A stretch of DNA of 64,000 nucleotides. Origin: an uncultured Alphaproteobacteria bacterium (GTDB taxonomy: Bacteria; Pseudomonadota; Alphaproteobacteria; Caulobacterales; Caulobacteraceae). Each line of letters begins with the position of its first letter. The first letter of the stretch is position 1. The DNA lies in NCBI GenBank assembly GCA_903822175.1, contig CAIJOB010000042.1:186001-250000 (forward strand), given 5' to 3'. The position numbers and the translations under genes were made by a program. The notes under the pieces were generated by a model. The model saw nothing but the letters and a program-made list of their open reading frames with translations. It did no database searches and had not been told where the DNA came from. This document shows, piece by piece, positions 1 through 8,164 of the stretch.

Positions 1-282
1 TGGGCCGAGGTTCGCCTCGCCCGCGGCGACGCCGACGGCGCCATCGCGCTCGCCAAGCAGTCGGCAGCCAGAGCGCCCCGCTTCGCCGATCCGGTGGAGA
101 CCTGGGGTGAGGCCTTGATGGCCAAGGGCGACGCCGAGGGTGCGGCCGAGCGGTTCGCGGCCGCCGACAAGCTGGCGCCGCACTGGGCCGCGAACCACGT
201 GCGCTGGAGCCAGGCCCTGAGTAAACTCGGCAAGGCGGACGAGGCGCGCGCCCAGGCGCAGGCGGCGGCGCGGTTCCGGTGA
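1..282 (+). CDS. TPR-repeat protein, C-terminal fragment
   Basis: The reading frame is open from the first base of the window to a TGA at 280-282, so only the last 93 residues are present. The visible part has tetratricopeptide-type helical pairs rich in alanine, with the recurring pattern of an aromatic residue followed by small residues and GDAEGA/GKADEA turns. Such repeats normally form protein-binding scaffolds. Nothing else about the protein can be read because its start lies outside the window. The partner or cellular location cannot be inferred. Confidence 0.7.
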   Translation, partial: WAEVRLARGDADGAIALAKQSAARAPRFADPVETWGEALMAKGDAEGAAERFAAADKLAPHWAANHVRWSQALSKLGKADEARAQAQAAARFR

Positions 283-355
283 CAGAGAGCCGGTAGGCAG
301 GCGGTCCTCTCGTCGTTAGACCGGACCGCACGGCCAGATCGGAAGGAACGACCCC

Positions 356-1138
356 ATGGACCTCACAAACGCCTCAGCCCTGGTCACCGGCGGCGCCGGC
401 GGGTTTGGGAGCGCCACGGCGCGTCGGCTGGCGGAGCGTGGCGCCAAGGTGGTGATCGCCGACGTCAACGACGAGCGCGGCATGGCGCTGGCCCAAGAGC
501 TCGGCAACGGCTCGATCTATGTGCGCACCGACATCACAGACGAGGCCTCCATCGCCGCCGCCGTCGCCCAGGCCGTCGAACTGGCCCCGTTGCGGGCCGC
601 CGTTGTGGTGCATGGCGGCCCGCCCGCGCCGGGATCGACGGGCCCGGCCCGCACCGTCAACCGCGAGGGCGCGCGCCTGCCGCTCAGCCAGTTCGCCCAC
701 AGCGTCAGCATCTACTTGGTCAGCGCGTTTGCCGTGACCAGCCAGGCCGCCGAGGCCATGGCGAAGAACGAGCCCCTGGCCTCGAACCAGCGCGGCGTAG
801 TCATCAACACCGCGTCGATCGCCGGCTACGAGGGCCAGCCCGGTCAGGCCGGCTATTCCGCCGCCAAGGGAGGGATCATTGGCATGACGCTGACGGTGGC
901 GCGTGACCTGGCGCCGCTGGGCATCCGCGCCATGGCCATCGCGCCTGGCACCTTCCTGACCTTCGCCTATTCCTCGCGGATGACCGACGAGCAGGCGCAG
1001 GCCCACTGGGGTCCGATGGTGCCCAATCCCAAACGCATGGGCGACCCGGACGAGTACGGCATCCTGGCCGCGCACATCGTCGAAAATGACTTCCTGAACG
1101 GCACGACCATTCGCCTGGACGGCGCGCAGCGGTTCTAG
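356..1138 (+). CDS. SDR family oxidoreductase (3-hydroxyacyl-CoA dehydrogenase type 2-like)
   Basis: This 260-residue protein has the length and motifs of a classical short-chain dehydrogenase. It has the NAD-binding TGGAGGFG motif near residue 11, an acidic residue after the second strand (IADVND) that favours NAD over NADP, the NTAS catalytic serine motif and the YSAAK tyrosine/lysine pair. The sequence after YSAAK (RDLAPLGIRAMAIAPGTF) and the overall order resemble human HSD17B10-type 3-hydroxyacyl-CoA dehydrogenases, which act in fatty acid and branched-chain amino acid breakdown. That substrate is inferred from family likeness only. The ATG is preceded by AGGAA about nine bases upstream. 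The gene stands alone, with a convergent neighbour beginning 7 bases after its stop. Confidence 0.85.
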   Translation: MDLTNASALVTGGAGGFGSATARRLAERGAKVVIADVNDERGMALAQELGNGSIYVRTDITDEASIAAAVAQAVELAPLRAAVVVHGGPPAPGSTGPARTVNREGARLPLSQFAHSVSIYLVSAFAVTSQAAEAMAKNEPLASNQRGVVINTASIAGYEGQPGQAGYSAAKGGIIGMTLTVARDLAPLGIRAMAIAPGTFLTFAYSSRMTDEQAQAHWGPMVPNPKRMGDPDEYGILAAHIVENDFLNGTTIRLDGAQRF

Positions 1139-1145
1139 GGGCCGC

Positions 1146-1703
1146 CTAGAACGCCGCGGCGGGCATGTCCTTGAGCCGCGGCAGGACCTTGTCCTTGTCG
1201 GAGAGGACGGGGTCGGCGAGGTCGATGGGCCAGGCGATGCCGATGTCGGGGTCGTTCCAGATCAAGCCGCCTTCGAGGGTCGGGGCGTAGTCGCCGTCGA
1301 CCTTGTAGAAAAGCTCGGTGTCGTCGGCGACGGTCATATACCCATGGGCAAAGCCTCTGGGCACCCACAGCTGCTCGCCCGCCTCGGCGGTGAGCGTCGC
1401 CCCGACCCACTGGCCGTAGGTCTTCGAGCCCGGCCGCACGTCGACGCAGACGTCGAAGATCGCGCCTTTCAGCACCCGCACCAGCTTGCCCTGGGCGTGC
1501 GGCGCCTTCTGGAAGTGCAGGCCGCGCACGGTGCCCTTGCGGGCGTTGAACGCCTGATTGTCCTGCACGAACTGGGTGTCGACGCCGGCGGCCAGCAGCG
1601 CCTTGTGGCTCCAGGTCTCGGCGAACCAGCCGCGAGCATCGCCATGGCGCTTGGGCGTGATAAGCAGGACCTCGGCGAGGGCCAGGGGCGTGACGTTCGT
1701 CAT
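1146..1703 (-). CDS. rfbC: dTDP-4-dehydrorhamnose 3,5-epimerase
   Basis: The 185-residue product is an RmlC-type cupin. It would epimerise C3 and C5 of dTDP-4-keto-6-deoxyglucose on the way to dTDP-L-rhamnose, a surface polysaccharide precursor. Diagnostic motifs are HGDARGWFAE near the N-terminus, the QDNQAFN and GTVRGLHFQ stretch carrying the catalytic histidine, and VPRGFAHGY. The start is placed at the ATG at 1703, because a 24-residue upstream extension looks unrelated to the family. The other rml genes (A, B, D) are not in the window. A glycosyltransferase starts divergently about 30 bases away, which fits a polysaccharide role. Confidence 0.9.
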   Translation of the reverse strand: MTNVTPLALAEVLLITPKRHGDARGWFAETWSHKALLAAGVDTQFVQDNQAFNARKGTVRGLHFQKAPHAQGKLVRVLKGAIFDVCVDVRPGSKTYGQWVGATLTAEAGEQLWVPRGFAHGYMTVADDTELFYKVDGDYAPTLEGGLIWNDPDIGIAWPIDLADPVLSDKDKVLPRLKDMPAAAF

Positions 1704-1735
1704 GTGGGCTCGGAAGAGTGGGAGTGACCTTTCGG

Positions 1736-2803
1736 ATGGCGCGCGCCGCGGCGATTGGCAAGTCTTCTGCGCCACAAGTCAGCGTACCTGGGGTCAGCGT
1801 CATCGTGGTGGTCTACGAGAGCGGCCCGACGCTGGCCGAGTGCCTGGCGGCGATGCGGGCGCAGACCTATCCCGACTACGAGATCCTGCTGGTCGACAAC
1901 GCCTCCAGCGGCCATGAGGCGCAGGCCGCAGCCAAGGCGGACCCCGCGATCCGGCTGATCGAGAACGGCGAAAACCTGGGCTTCGCGGCGGCGGTGAACC
2001 AGGGCGCGAAGGCCGCGCGGGGCCAGTGGCTCGCGCTCCTCAACCCCGACGCCTATGCCGAGCCGGACTGGCTGGCGCGGCTGGTCGCGGCGACGCAGGC
2101 GAACCCCGGCGTCCACTGCTTCACCTCCCGCCAGCTGATGGCCGACGACCCCACCAAGCTCGACGGCCTGGGCGATGTGATGTCGCTGGCCGGCTATCCG
2201 TTCCGGGGCGGCTATACCCACCCGAACCCCGGAGACCTCGCGCCCGGCTGGGTGTTCTCGGCCTGCGGCGGGGCGATGATGGTGGAGCGCGAGCTGTTCC
2301 TTAGGCTCGGCGGGTTCGACGAGCGGCTGTTCTGCTACTGCGAGGACGTTGACCTGGGCTACCGCCTGCGGCTGGTGGGCGAGCCGACGCTGCTGGTCCC
2401 GGACGCCGTGGTGCGCCACGTCGGCTCGGCCTCGACCGGCGGACGGCGCAGCGACTTCGCGGTGTTCCACGGCACCCGCAACCGCTTCTGGGTGTTCGTG
2501 AAGGACACCCCGGCGGTGCTGTTCTGGCTGACCTTGCCGCTGCACGTGTTGGCGACTCTGGTGCTGTTCGCGCGGCACGCGACGCGGGGCGAAGTGGCGA
2601 CGCCGATCAAAGGCCTGGCGTCCGGGATCAAGAATGTCCGCGTGGCGCTGGAAGCCCGCCGCGAAGCTCAGGCGACGCGCACCGTCAGCGCCTGGCAGAT
2701 CGCCCGCGCCATGACCTGGAACCCGCTGGACCTGCTGCTGCGCCGGGCCTTCGTGCAGAAGATGGCCGCGCTCACCAGCCCAGAAAGGCCTCGCCGCCCC
2801 TGA
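1736..2803 (+). CDS. Glycosyltransferase family 2 (rhamnosyltransferase-like)
   Basis: The product of about 355 residues has a GT-A fold N-terminal domain: VSVIVVVYESG, LLVDNASS, ENLGFAAAVNQGA and the metal-binding LLNPDAY motif, then CGGAMMVER and an ED-D acceptor region (YCEDVDLGYR). This arrangement is typical of WbbL/RfbN-like sugar transferases acting on lipid-linked glycans at the inner membrane. A hydrophobic stretch near residues 255-280 (FWLTLPLHVLATLVLFA) probably anchors it. I prefer the ATG at 1736, with GGAG 11 bases upstream. GTG codons at 1718 and 1724 are possible earlier starts. It is divergent from rfbC, which supports, but does not prove, rhamnose as donor sugar. Confidence 0.85.
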   Translation: MARAAAIGKSSAPQVSVPGVSVIVVVYESGPTLAECLAAMRAQTYPDYEILLVDNASSGHEAQAAAKADPAIRLIENGENLGFAAAVNQGAKAARGQWLALLNPDAYAEPDWLARLVAATQANPGVHCFTSRQLMADDPTKLDGLGDVMSLAGYPFRGGYTHPNPGDLAPGWVFSACGGAMMVERELFLRLGGFDERLFCYCEDVDLGYRLRLVGEPTLLVPDAVVRHVGSASTGGRRSDFAVFHGTRNRFWVFVKDTPAVLFWLTLPLHVLATLVLFARHATRGEVATPIKGLASGIKNVRVALEARREAQATRTVSAWQIARAMTWNPLDLLLRRAFVQKMAALTSPERPRRP

Positions 2804-2953
2804 ATTCTTCCCCGACGCGGCGCTCGATCTCGGGCGAAAGACTCGCCTGCTGCTAGAACTGGGTTTCGAAAAACATCGGTCTGTGTTGCGGTAGAGACCC
2901 CTTGGCTGCTGGAGCTCAAGGGTCGGATTGTCGGCAGCGCAGGTGGGGCGAAG

Positions 2954-3811
2954 ATGCGTTCAGGTTTCCTGGCAATGGCTTCAACACTCGCCGCAGCGAG
3001 CCTGGCCGGCGCGGCCCAGGCCGCGGATCCGTCTGAACTGGTCGCCAACGCTCACGCCAGCGCCACGGGGGGCTGCGCCTGCGGAAACTTCGACGACAAG
3101 ACGGTCGTGACCTCGACGAATGCGCCACTCAATTCCAGCGCCGTGGATGCGCCGGGCGGAACGACGTCCCACGCGCAGGCCATCGTCACCACCCAATTCG
3201 GGACCCAGAACCTCTATGCCGACGCCTTCCTGGCGGCCGGCGACCCTAGCCCGGACGCCCAGGCGAACGCGTTCTCCCGCTACATCGAATACTATGGGCC
3301 GGGCGCCCTGGGGAGCAGCGGCACGGTGACGTTCGCCATCACCGGCTCCCATACCCCCAACGCCGGCGTCATCGGACCCGGTACCGACGCCGAGTTGAAC
3401 TGGCAGTTCGTGGACATAACCACGAACGCCGGCCTGGCCTTCGGCAGCTGGTCGGCGACTGACGCGCCGCCGACGACGATCGTGGCCAACTATGTCGTAC
3501 CGATCACCGACGTCATTTCGCTGCAGGTCGATTTCTCGGTAAGCGCCTACGCCGGCCCGCGGGAAAATCCCCACCTGGTGTTCGCCGACTACAGCCACAC
3601 CGTTCACACCTACCTCGACGCCGGGGCCGGCGCGCCGGACGTCATCGGGCTGAGCGGCCATGACTACGCCGCCCCCACGCCCGGCGGCGTGCCTGAGCCG
3701 GCCGCCTGGGCGCTCATGCTCCTCGGCTTCGGGGGAATCGGCGCGGCTCTGCGTCGTCGGCCATCGGTCGCGGACGGCTTTCGCGTGACGAGCGATATCC
3801 CGGCCAGCTAG
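2954..3811 (+). CDS. PEP-CTERM sorting domain protein
   Basis: This 285-residue secreted protein has an N-terminal signal peptide (charged start, hydrophobic core, cleavage probably after AAQA near residue 23). Its C-terminus carries the PEP-CTERM sorting signal: VPEPAAWALM, a short hydrophobic segment with GFGGIGAA, then RRR. That signature is recognised by exosortases and is common on exported proteins of Caulobacterales. Unusually, 18 more residues follow the arginine cluster. The body is rich in Ala, Gly, Thr and aromatic residues and may be a beta-rich surface domain. I do not recognise its function. The last 4 bases overlap the 3' end of argE on the other strand. Confidence 0.8.
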   Translation: MRSGFLAMASTLAAASLAGAAQAADPSELVANAHASATGGCACGNFDDKTVVTSTNAPLNSSAVDAPGGTTSHAQAIVTTQFGTQNLYADAFLAAGDPSPDAQANAFSRYIEYYGPGALGSSGTVTFAITGSHTPNAGVIGPGTDAELNWQFVDITTNAGLAFGSWSATDAPPTTIVANYVVPITDVISLQVDFSVSAYAGPRENPHLVFADYSHTVHTYLDAGAGAPDVIGLSGHDYAAPTPGGVPEPAAWALMLLGFGGIGAALRRRPSVADGFRVTSDIPAS

Positions 3812-4974
3812 CTCTCCGACGCCGCCCACTCGGTCAGACGGCGCATAAACGCCACGCCGCGTTCCATCTGGGAGATCTCGACATATTCGTCCGGCTGATG
3901 GGCCTGGGCGATGGAGCCGGGGCCGCAGAGGACGGTGGAGAGGCCCGAGCGCTGGAACTGGCCGGCCTCAGTGGCGAAGGCCACGGCGCGCGGCGGGCCG
4001 TTGTCGCCGGCCAGGCGCCGCGCGAAGGACTCTGCGGCGCCGTCGGGCTCCGGCGCGAAGGGCGGCACGCTGGACTGCAGCCTGACGCTGACGCCGGCCT
4101 CGGGGTGACGGGCCTTCAGCGCCGCATCCATCGCCGCGGCCTCAGCGAAGAACGGCGCCAACACCACCTGCGGATCCAGGGTGTGCGGGCAGCGCAGATC
4201 GAACAGGAAGGTGCACTCCCGCGCCAGGATGTTGCCGGCGGTGCCGCCGTTGACCAGGCCGATGGTCAGCGTCGCGCCCTTGGGCGTGAACGGCGAGGCG
4301 GGGTCGGCGTCGCGTTCCAGCTTTGCGGCGAGCTCATTCAGCGACGACATCAGCTTCACCGCCTCCATGATCGCCGAGACGCCGAGCTGGGTCTGGCTGG
4401 AGTGAGCCTCGTGGCCGGTGACCCGGACCGAATAGTAGGTGATCCCCTTGTGGCCGTTCACCGCAACCATGTCGGTGGGTTCGCCGACCACCACGAAGGC
4501 GGGTTTGGGCAGTTCGCGATGGATGGTCTCGATCAGGCCGGGCGCGCCCAGGCAGCCGATCTCCTCGTCATAGGAAAAGGCCAGGTGGACGGGCTTGCGC
4601 GGGTTCGCCGCGATCAGGTCCGGCACAGCGGCGAGCGCGAGCGCCAGGAACCCCTTCATGTCGCAGGTCCCACGGCCATAGAGCCGCCCGTCGCGCTCGA
4701 CGATGGAGAAGGGGTCGCTGGTCCAGGGCTGGCCGTCGACCGGCACCACGTCGGTGTGGCCGGAGAGCACGGCGCCGCCCTCGACCGAAGGCCCGATGGT
4801 GGCGAGCAGGTTGGACTTGGTCCCGTCGTGGTTGGCCACCCGGCGGTGCGGCACGCCGTGGCCGTCGAGATAGGCCTCGACCCACTCGATCAGGGCCAGG
4901 TTCGAAAGGTGCGAGGTGGTGTCGAACCCCACCAGGGTTTCCAGGATGGCGCGGGCAGCGGCGAGGTCGGTCAT
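3808..4974 (-). CDS. argE: Acetylornithine deacetylase
   Basis: The 388-residue protein is an M20-family metallohydrolase that removes the acetyl group from N-acetylornithine in arginine synthesis. It shows the metal-binding SGHTDVVPVDGQPW motif, GRGTCDMKGF with the bridging aspartate, the catalytic DEEIG pair and VGEPT. A C-terminal GPGSIAQAHQPDEYV carries the last metal ligand histidine. The region around residues 180-290 matches the dimerisation insert of the family (GHEAHSS). Length and motif order are normal for ArgE. Related succinyl-diaminopimelate desuccinylases (DapE) are the main alternative, but GRGTCDMKGF and AHQPDEYV favour ArgE. Confidence 0.9.
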   Translation of the reverse strand: MTDLAAARAILETLVGFDTTSHLSNLALIEWVEAYLDGHGVPHRRVANHDGTKSNLLATIGPSVEGGAVLSGHTDVVPVDGQPWTSDPFSIVERDGRLYGRGTCDMKGFLALALAAVPDLIAANPRKPVHLAFSYDEEIGCLGAPGLIETIHRELPKPAFVVVGEPTDMVAVNGHKGITYYSVRVTGHEAHSSQTQLGVSAIMEAVKLMSSLNELAAKLERDADPASPFTPKGATLTIGLVNGGTAGNILARECTFLFDLRCPHTLDPQVVLAPFFAEAAAMDAALKARHPEAGVSVRLQSSVPPFAPEPDGAAESFARRLAGDNGPPRAVAFATEAGQFQRSGLSTVLCGPGSIAQAHQPDEYVEISQMERGVAFMRRLTEWAASES

Positions 4975-5079
4975 GGCGGGAGTCTAGCCCCACGTGCAGA
5001 CGGCCTCAAAGGAAAGCGTGCGCCTCGCGCCGGGCCATGGCTAACTATCGCCAACGAGAAAAGCTGGGGGAGGATTAGA

Positions 5080-6738
5080 GTGGCGGATATCGTACTTGAG
5101 CCAGGGGCCGCGGCGCCCGCGGAGCGCTTCGCGCCGGTCAGCCCGGCCTATGGGCGCTACGCTCTCACCCTGCTGGTGGCGATCTATACGGTCAATTTTC
5201 TCGACCGGCAGATCATCACCACCATCGGCGAGAGCATCAAGAACGACCTGCACCTGACCGACAGCCAGATGGGCGCGCTCGGCGGCATCTATTTCGCGGC
5301 GGTCTATACGATCCTCGGCATTCCGATCGCGCGGGTGGCGGACAAGTCGAACCGGCCCTGGGTGATGACCATCTCGCTGGCGCTGTGGAGCGGCTTCACC
5401 GTCGTCTCCGGCGTTGCCCGGAGCTATGCGGTGCTGGCCTTCGCGCGCGCCGGGGTCGGCATCGGCGAGGCCGGCTGTTCGCCGACCGCGCACTCCCTGC
5501 TGGCCGACTATTTCCCGCCGAACAAGCGGGCGACCGCGCTGGCCATCTATTCCATGGGGATTTCGATCGGCACCCTCTTGGGCATGGCGATCGGCGGGAT
5601 CGTCGCGGAGCACTACGGCTGGCGGAACGCCTTCTTCGTGGCCGGCGCGCCGGGTCTGATCTTCGCGCTCCTGGCGATCCTCACGCTTCGCGAGCCGCGC
5701 AGCCAGCTGAGCCGTGACGCCCAGGCGGCGGCCAATGCGTCCAGCCACATTCCGCTCCTGATGGTGTTCTCGACGCTGGAGCAGCGGCCGACCTTCTGGC
5801 TGTTCGGCCTGGGTGGCGCGCTCACCAGCTTCGTCAGCTACGCGCACGGCCAGTTCTTCACGCCGTTTTTCCTGCGCAATCACGCCCATGAGCTGACCAT
5901 CCTAGCCGGCCAGTTCGGCATGGCGCCGGCGGCGGGCAAGCCGCCGCTGGGCTTCATCAGCCTGGCGCTGGGCCTGGGCGCCGGCCTGGGCGGCGCCTTC
6001 GGGTCCTGGCTGGGCGGCCTGCTGGCCGACAAGTGGGGCGCCAAGGACGTGCGCAACTACGCGCTGTTCCCGCTGCTGGTGCCCTTCGTCAGCCTGCCGG
6101 TGCTCTGGTACGCGGCGGGCACGGACAACATGCTGCTGGCGCTCATCCTGCTGGTGATCCCCAACATCGCGGTCGGCGCCTGGTGGGGCCCGGTCTATGG
6201 CGGGGTGCAGAACCTGGCGCCGCCGGCCATGCGGGCGCTGAGCGCGGCGGTGCTGCTGTTCGTGATCAATATCATCGGCCTGGGCGGCGGCCCGACCGCG
6301 TTCGGCATGACCACCGACGCCATGACCAACCACTACCTGCTGGGAACCGGCCTCGACGTCCAGGCCTGCAAGGCGGCGGCCGGCGCGGCCAAGGTCGCCT
6401 GCGCCGCGGCCTCAGCGCACGGCATCAAGGCGACGGTCTATCTGTCGACGGCGATCAGCCCCTTCGCCATGCTCTGCTTCTTCCTGAGCCGCTGGACCAT
6501 CGCCAAGGACACCGCCAACGCCAACGTCTTGCCGGCCAAGCTGATCTCCACGCGGCGGCTGGCGGCCTATTTCTTCGTGGCCGGCGCCCTGCCAGGCGCG
6601 GCCCTGGCCAATGCGTCGTCGATGTTCTTCAAGGTCCCGCCGCCGATGTTCTGGCTGCAGGGCCTGGTGGTCGGGGGCGCGATCGGCGTGGCGCTGGCGA
6701 CCATGGTGGCCAACGCCGGCCGCGCGAAGGCCGCCTAG
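5080..6738 (+). CDS. Spinster-type MFS transporter
   Basis: This 552-residue inner-membrane protein has about twelve hydrophobic segments. It opens with YALTLLVAIYTVNFLDRQI, and the loop 2-3 motif IARVADKSNRP and the GVGIGEAGCSPTAHSLLADYF signature are typical of the spinster-like branch of the major facilitator superfamily. The substrate is unknown. Members often sit near catabolic genes. The start is the GTG at 5080, with a strong GGGGGAGG Shine-Dalgarno six bases upstream. The frame stays open far upstream, but that part is antisense to argE and shows no family similarity. A cytoplasmic or periplasmic insert near residues 410-440 (VQACKAAAGAAKVACAAA) is family-typical. A GNAT gene starts 3 bases after the stop. 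Confidence 0.88.
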   Translation: MADIVLEPGAAAPAERFAPVSPAYGRYALTLLVAIYTVNFLDRQIITTIGESIKNDLHLTDSQMGALGGIYFAAVYTILGIPIARVADKSNRPWVMTISLALWSGFTVVSGVARSYAVLAFARAGVGIGEAGCSPTAHSLLADYFPPNKRATALAIYSMGISIGTLLGMAIGGIVAEHYGWRNAFFVAGAPGLIFALLAILTLREPRSQLSRDAQAAANASSHIPLLMVFSTLEQRPTFWLFGLGGALTSFVSYAHGQFFTPFFLRNHAHELTILAGQFGMAPAAGKPPLGFISLALGLGAGLGGAFGSWLGGLLADKWGAKDVRNYALFPLLVPFVSLPVLWYAAGTDNMLLALILLVIPNIAVGAWWGPVYGGVQNLAPPAMRALSAAVLLFVINIIGLGGGPTAFGMTTDAMTNHYLLGTGLDVQACKAAAGAAKVACAAASAHGIKATVYLSTAISPFAMLCFFLSRWTIAKDTANANVLPAKLISTRRLAAYFFVAGALPGAALANASSMFFKVPPPMFWLQGLVVGGAIGVALATMVANAGRAKAA

Positions 6739-6741
6739 GCT

Positions 6742-7212
6742 TTGCCGGACGCGCCCACGATCAGGTGCCGTCCGGCGCGGCGCGAGGACGTCGCCGCCAT
6801 CGTGCGGCTGCTGGCCGACGACGGGTTGGGCGCGGGCCGCGAGATGGTCTCCGATCCGCCGGCGGCGGGCTATCTGGAGGCGTTCGAAAAGATCGCCGCC
6901 AACCCGCGCGCCCTGCTGGCGGTGGCCGAGGATGCGTCGGGCGTGGTGGTCGGGACCCTGCAGCTGACCTTCATTGCCGGGCTGTCCAACCAGGGCGCGG
7001 AGCAGGCGCTGGTGTCGGCGGTGCGGGTGAGCTCAAGCCTGCGCGGCCAGCGGCTGGGCGAGGCGATGATGGCCTGGGCCATGGACGAGGCCCGCGCGCG
7101 GGGATGCACGCAGATGGAGCTGCTCAGCCACGCGAGCCGCGAGGCGGCGCACCGGTTCTACGAACGGCTGGGGTTCGTGAAGAGCCATGTGGGGATGAAG
7201 CGGGCGCTCTAG
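6742..7212 (+). CDS. GNAT family N-acetyltransferase
   Basis: The 156-residue product fits a single GNAT domain. It has IRCRPARREDVAAIVRLL at the N-terminus, VVGTLQLTFI in the central strand, the acetyl-CoA-binding VRVSSSLRGQRLGEAMMAWA (R/Q-x-x-G-x-G/A-like loop) and AHRFYERLGFVKSH at the C-terminus. The acceptor is unknown. The best start is a TTG at 6742, only 3 bases after the stop of the MFS gene. The two are therefore probably co-transcribed and translationally coupled, which hints at a linked role in handling one compound (inference). Confidence 0.85.
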   Translation: MPDAPTIRCRPARREDVAAIVRLLADDGLGAGREMVSDPPAAGYLEAFEKIAANPRALLAVAEDASGVVVGTLQLTFIAGLSNQGAEQALVSAVRVSSSLRGQRLGEAMMAWAMDEARARGCTQMELLSHASREAAHRFYERLGFVKSHVGMKRAL

Positions 7213-7214
7213 AG

Positions 7215-7622
7215 CTAGCCCAGGCTGTCGGCCTCCAAGGCTCGGCGAGTGGAGAGCGTGAGGGGTTGCGGCAGGTCGCTGACGGAAAACCATCCCACGG
7301 CCGACAGCGCCTGCGGTTCCTGGTTCACAGGTTCACCGGCGACGATCCGGGCGCGGAAGACCGGGGCGACCCAGTGGCTGGGGTCTGCGAGGTCGATCTG
7401 GTCGACGACGCAGAGCAGCGGGCCGACTTCGATCTCGACGCCCAGTTCCTCAAGGATTTCGCGGGCGCAGGTCTGCGCGATGGTCTCGCCGAAATCGACC
7501 TTGCCGCCGGGCAGGCCCCAGTGATCGGCCTCAGGCGGGCGGCGGCGCTTGACCAGCAGCAGGCGGCCGGCGTCATCGGTGATGAAAGCCCCCACGCCGA
7601 CGCGGGGCGCGGGGTCGGTCAC
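7215..7622 (-). CDS. Nudix hydrolase
   Basis: The 135-residue protein contains a complete Nudix box: GLPGGKVDFGE followed by REILEELG, the GX5EX7REUXEEXGU metal-binding helix. It would cleave a nucleoside diphosphate linked to another moiety. The N-terminus (RVGVGAFITDDAGRLLLVKR) and length resemble ADP-ribose pyrophosphatase or MutT-like housekeeping enzymes. The exact substrate cannot be told from sequence. It ends 3 bases beyond the stop of the GNAT gene on the other strand and starts just downstream of the FKBP gene, so it may share that gene's transcript. Confidence 0.9.
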   Translation of the reverse strand: MTDPAPRVGVGAFITDDAGRLLLVKRRRPPEADHWGLPGGKVDFGETIAQTCAREILEELGVEIEVGPLLCVVDQIDLADPSHWVAPVFRARIVAGEPVNQEPQALSAVGWFSVSDLPQPLTLSTRRALEADSLG

Positions 7623-7625
7623 GGC

Positions 7626-8153
7626 TCAGCCGGCGGCGACGCTGCCGGGGCCCGGCAGGAAGTCGATCAGTTCGATCTTGAAGATCAGCGCCGCCCCGGG
7701 CGGGATCGGGCCCTGACCTTCGGCGCCATAGCCCAGTTCCGGCGGCACGTAGAGGATCCAGACGTCGCCGGGCTTCATCTTCTGCAGGGCCTCCTGCCAG
7801 GCCTTGACCAGGCCCTTCAGCGGCATGGCCGCCGGCTGGCCGCGGTCGTAGGAGCTGTCGAAGACCGTGCCGTCGATCAGCTTGCCCTCGTAGTTGACCT
7901 TCACCTCGTCGTTGATGTGCGGCTTTTGGCCGGTGGCCGGGCCGGAGCTAACGATCTTGTACTGCAGCCCGTCCGGCAGGACGACGACGCCCGGTTCCTT
8001 GGCGTTCTTGGCCAGGAAGTCCTTCGACGCCTTCGACTGATCGGCGGCCACGGGCCCCTGGGGCTGGCCATCGCCGGCCTGGGTCGAGGCCTTCGGCTGG
8101 CAGGCCGCCAGCGACAGCGCCGCGGCGGCAATCATCAGAGTACGGAGGATCAT
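7626..8153 (-). CDS. FKBP-type peptidyl-prolyl isomerase, lipoprotein
   Basis: The product of about 175 residues begins with a lipoprotein signal ending in the lipobox LAAC at about residue 18, so it should be lipid-anchored to a membrane facing the periplasm. After a linker comes an FKBP domain with VKVNYEGKLIDGTVFDSS, the active-site WQEALQKMKPGD helix, PPELGYGAEG, IPPGAALIFKIELIDF. It would assist folding of exported proteins by proline isomerisation. I place the start at the ATG at 8153. A start at 8168 would add five residues before the signal and touch the upstream gene. It lies 11 bases downstream of the threonine ammonia-lyase gene and is probably in its operon. Confidence 0.92.
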   Translation of the reverse strand: MILRTLMIAAAALSLAACQPKASTQAGDGQPQGPVAADQSKASKDFLAKNAKEPGVVVLPDGLQYKIVSSGPATGQKPHINDEVKVNYEGKLIDGTVFDSSYDRGQPAAMPLKGLVKAWQEALQKMKPGDVWILYVPPELGYGAEGQGPIPPGAALIFKIELIDFLPGPGSVAAG

Positions 8154-8164
8154 CTGTATTCCTA

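Noticed and set aside
3898..5079. Long open frame upstream of the MFS transporter, continuous with it
   Set aside because: It is antisense to argE, shows no family motif, and the GTG at 5080 has a strong Shine-Dalgarno exactly where transporter homology begins.
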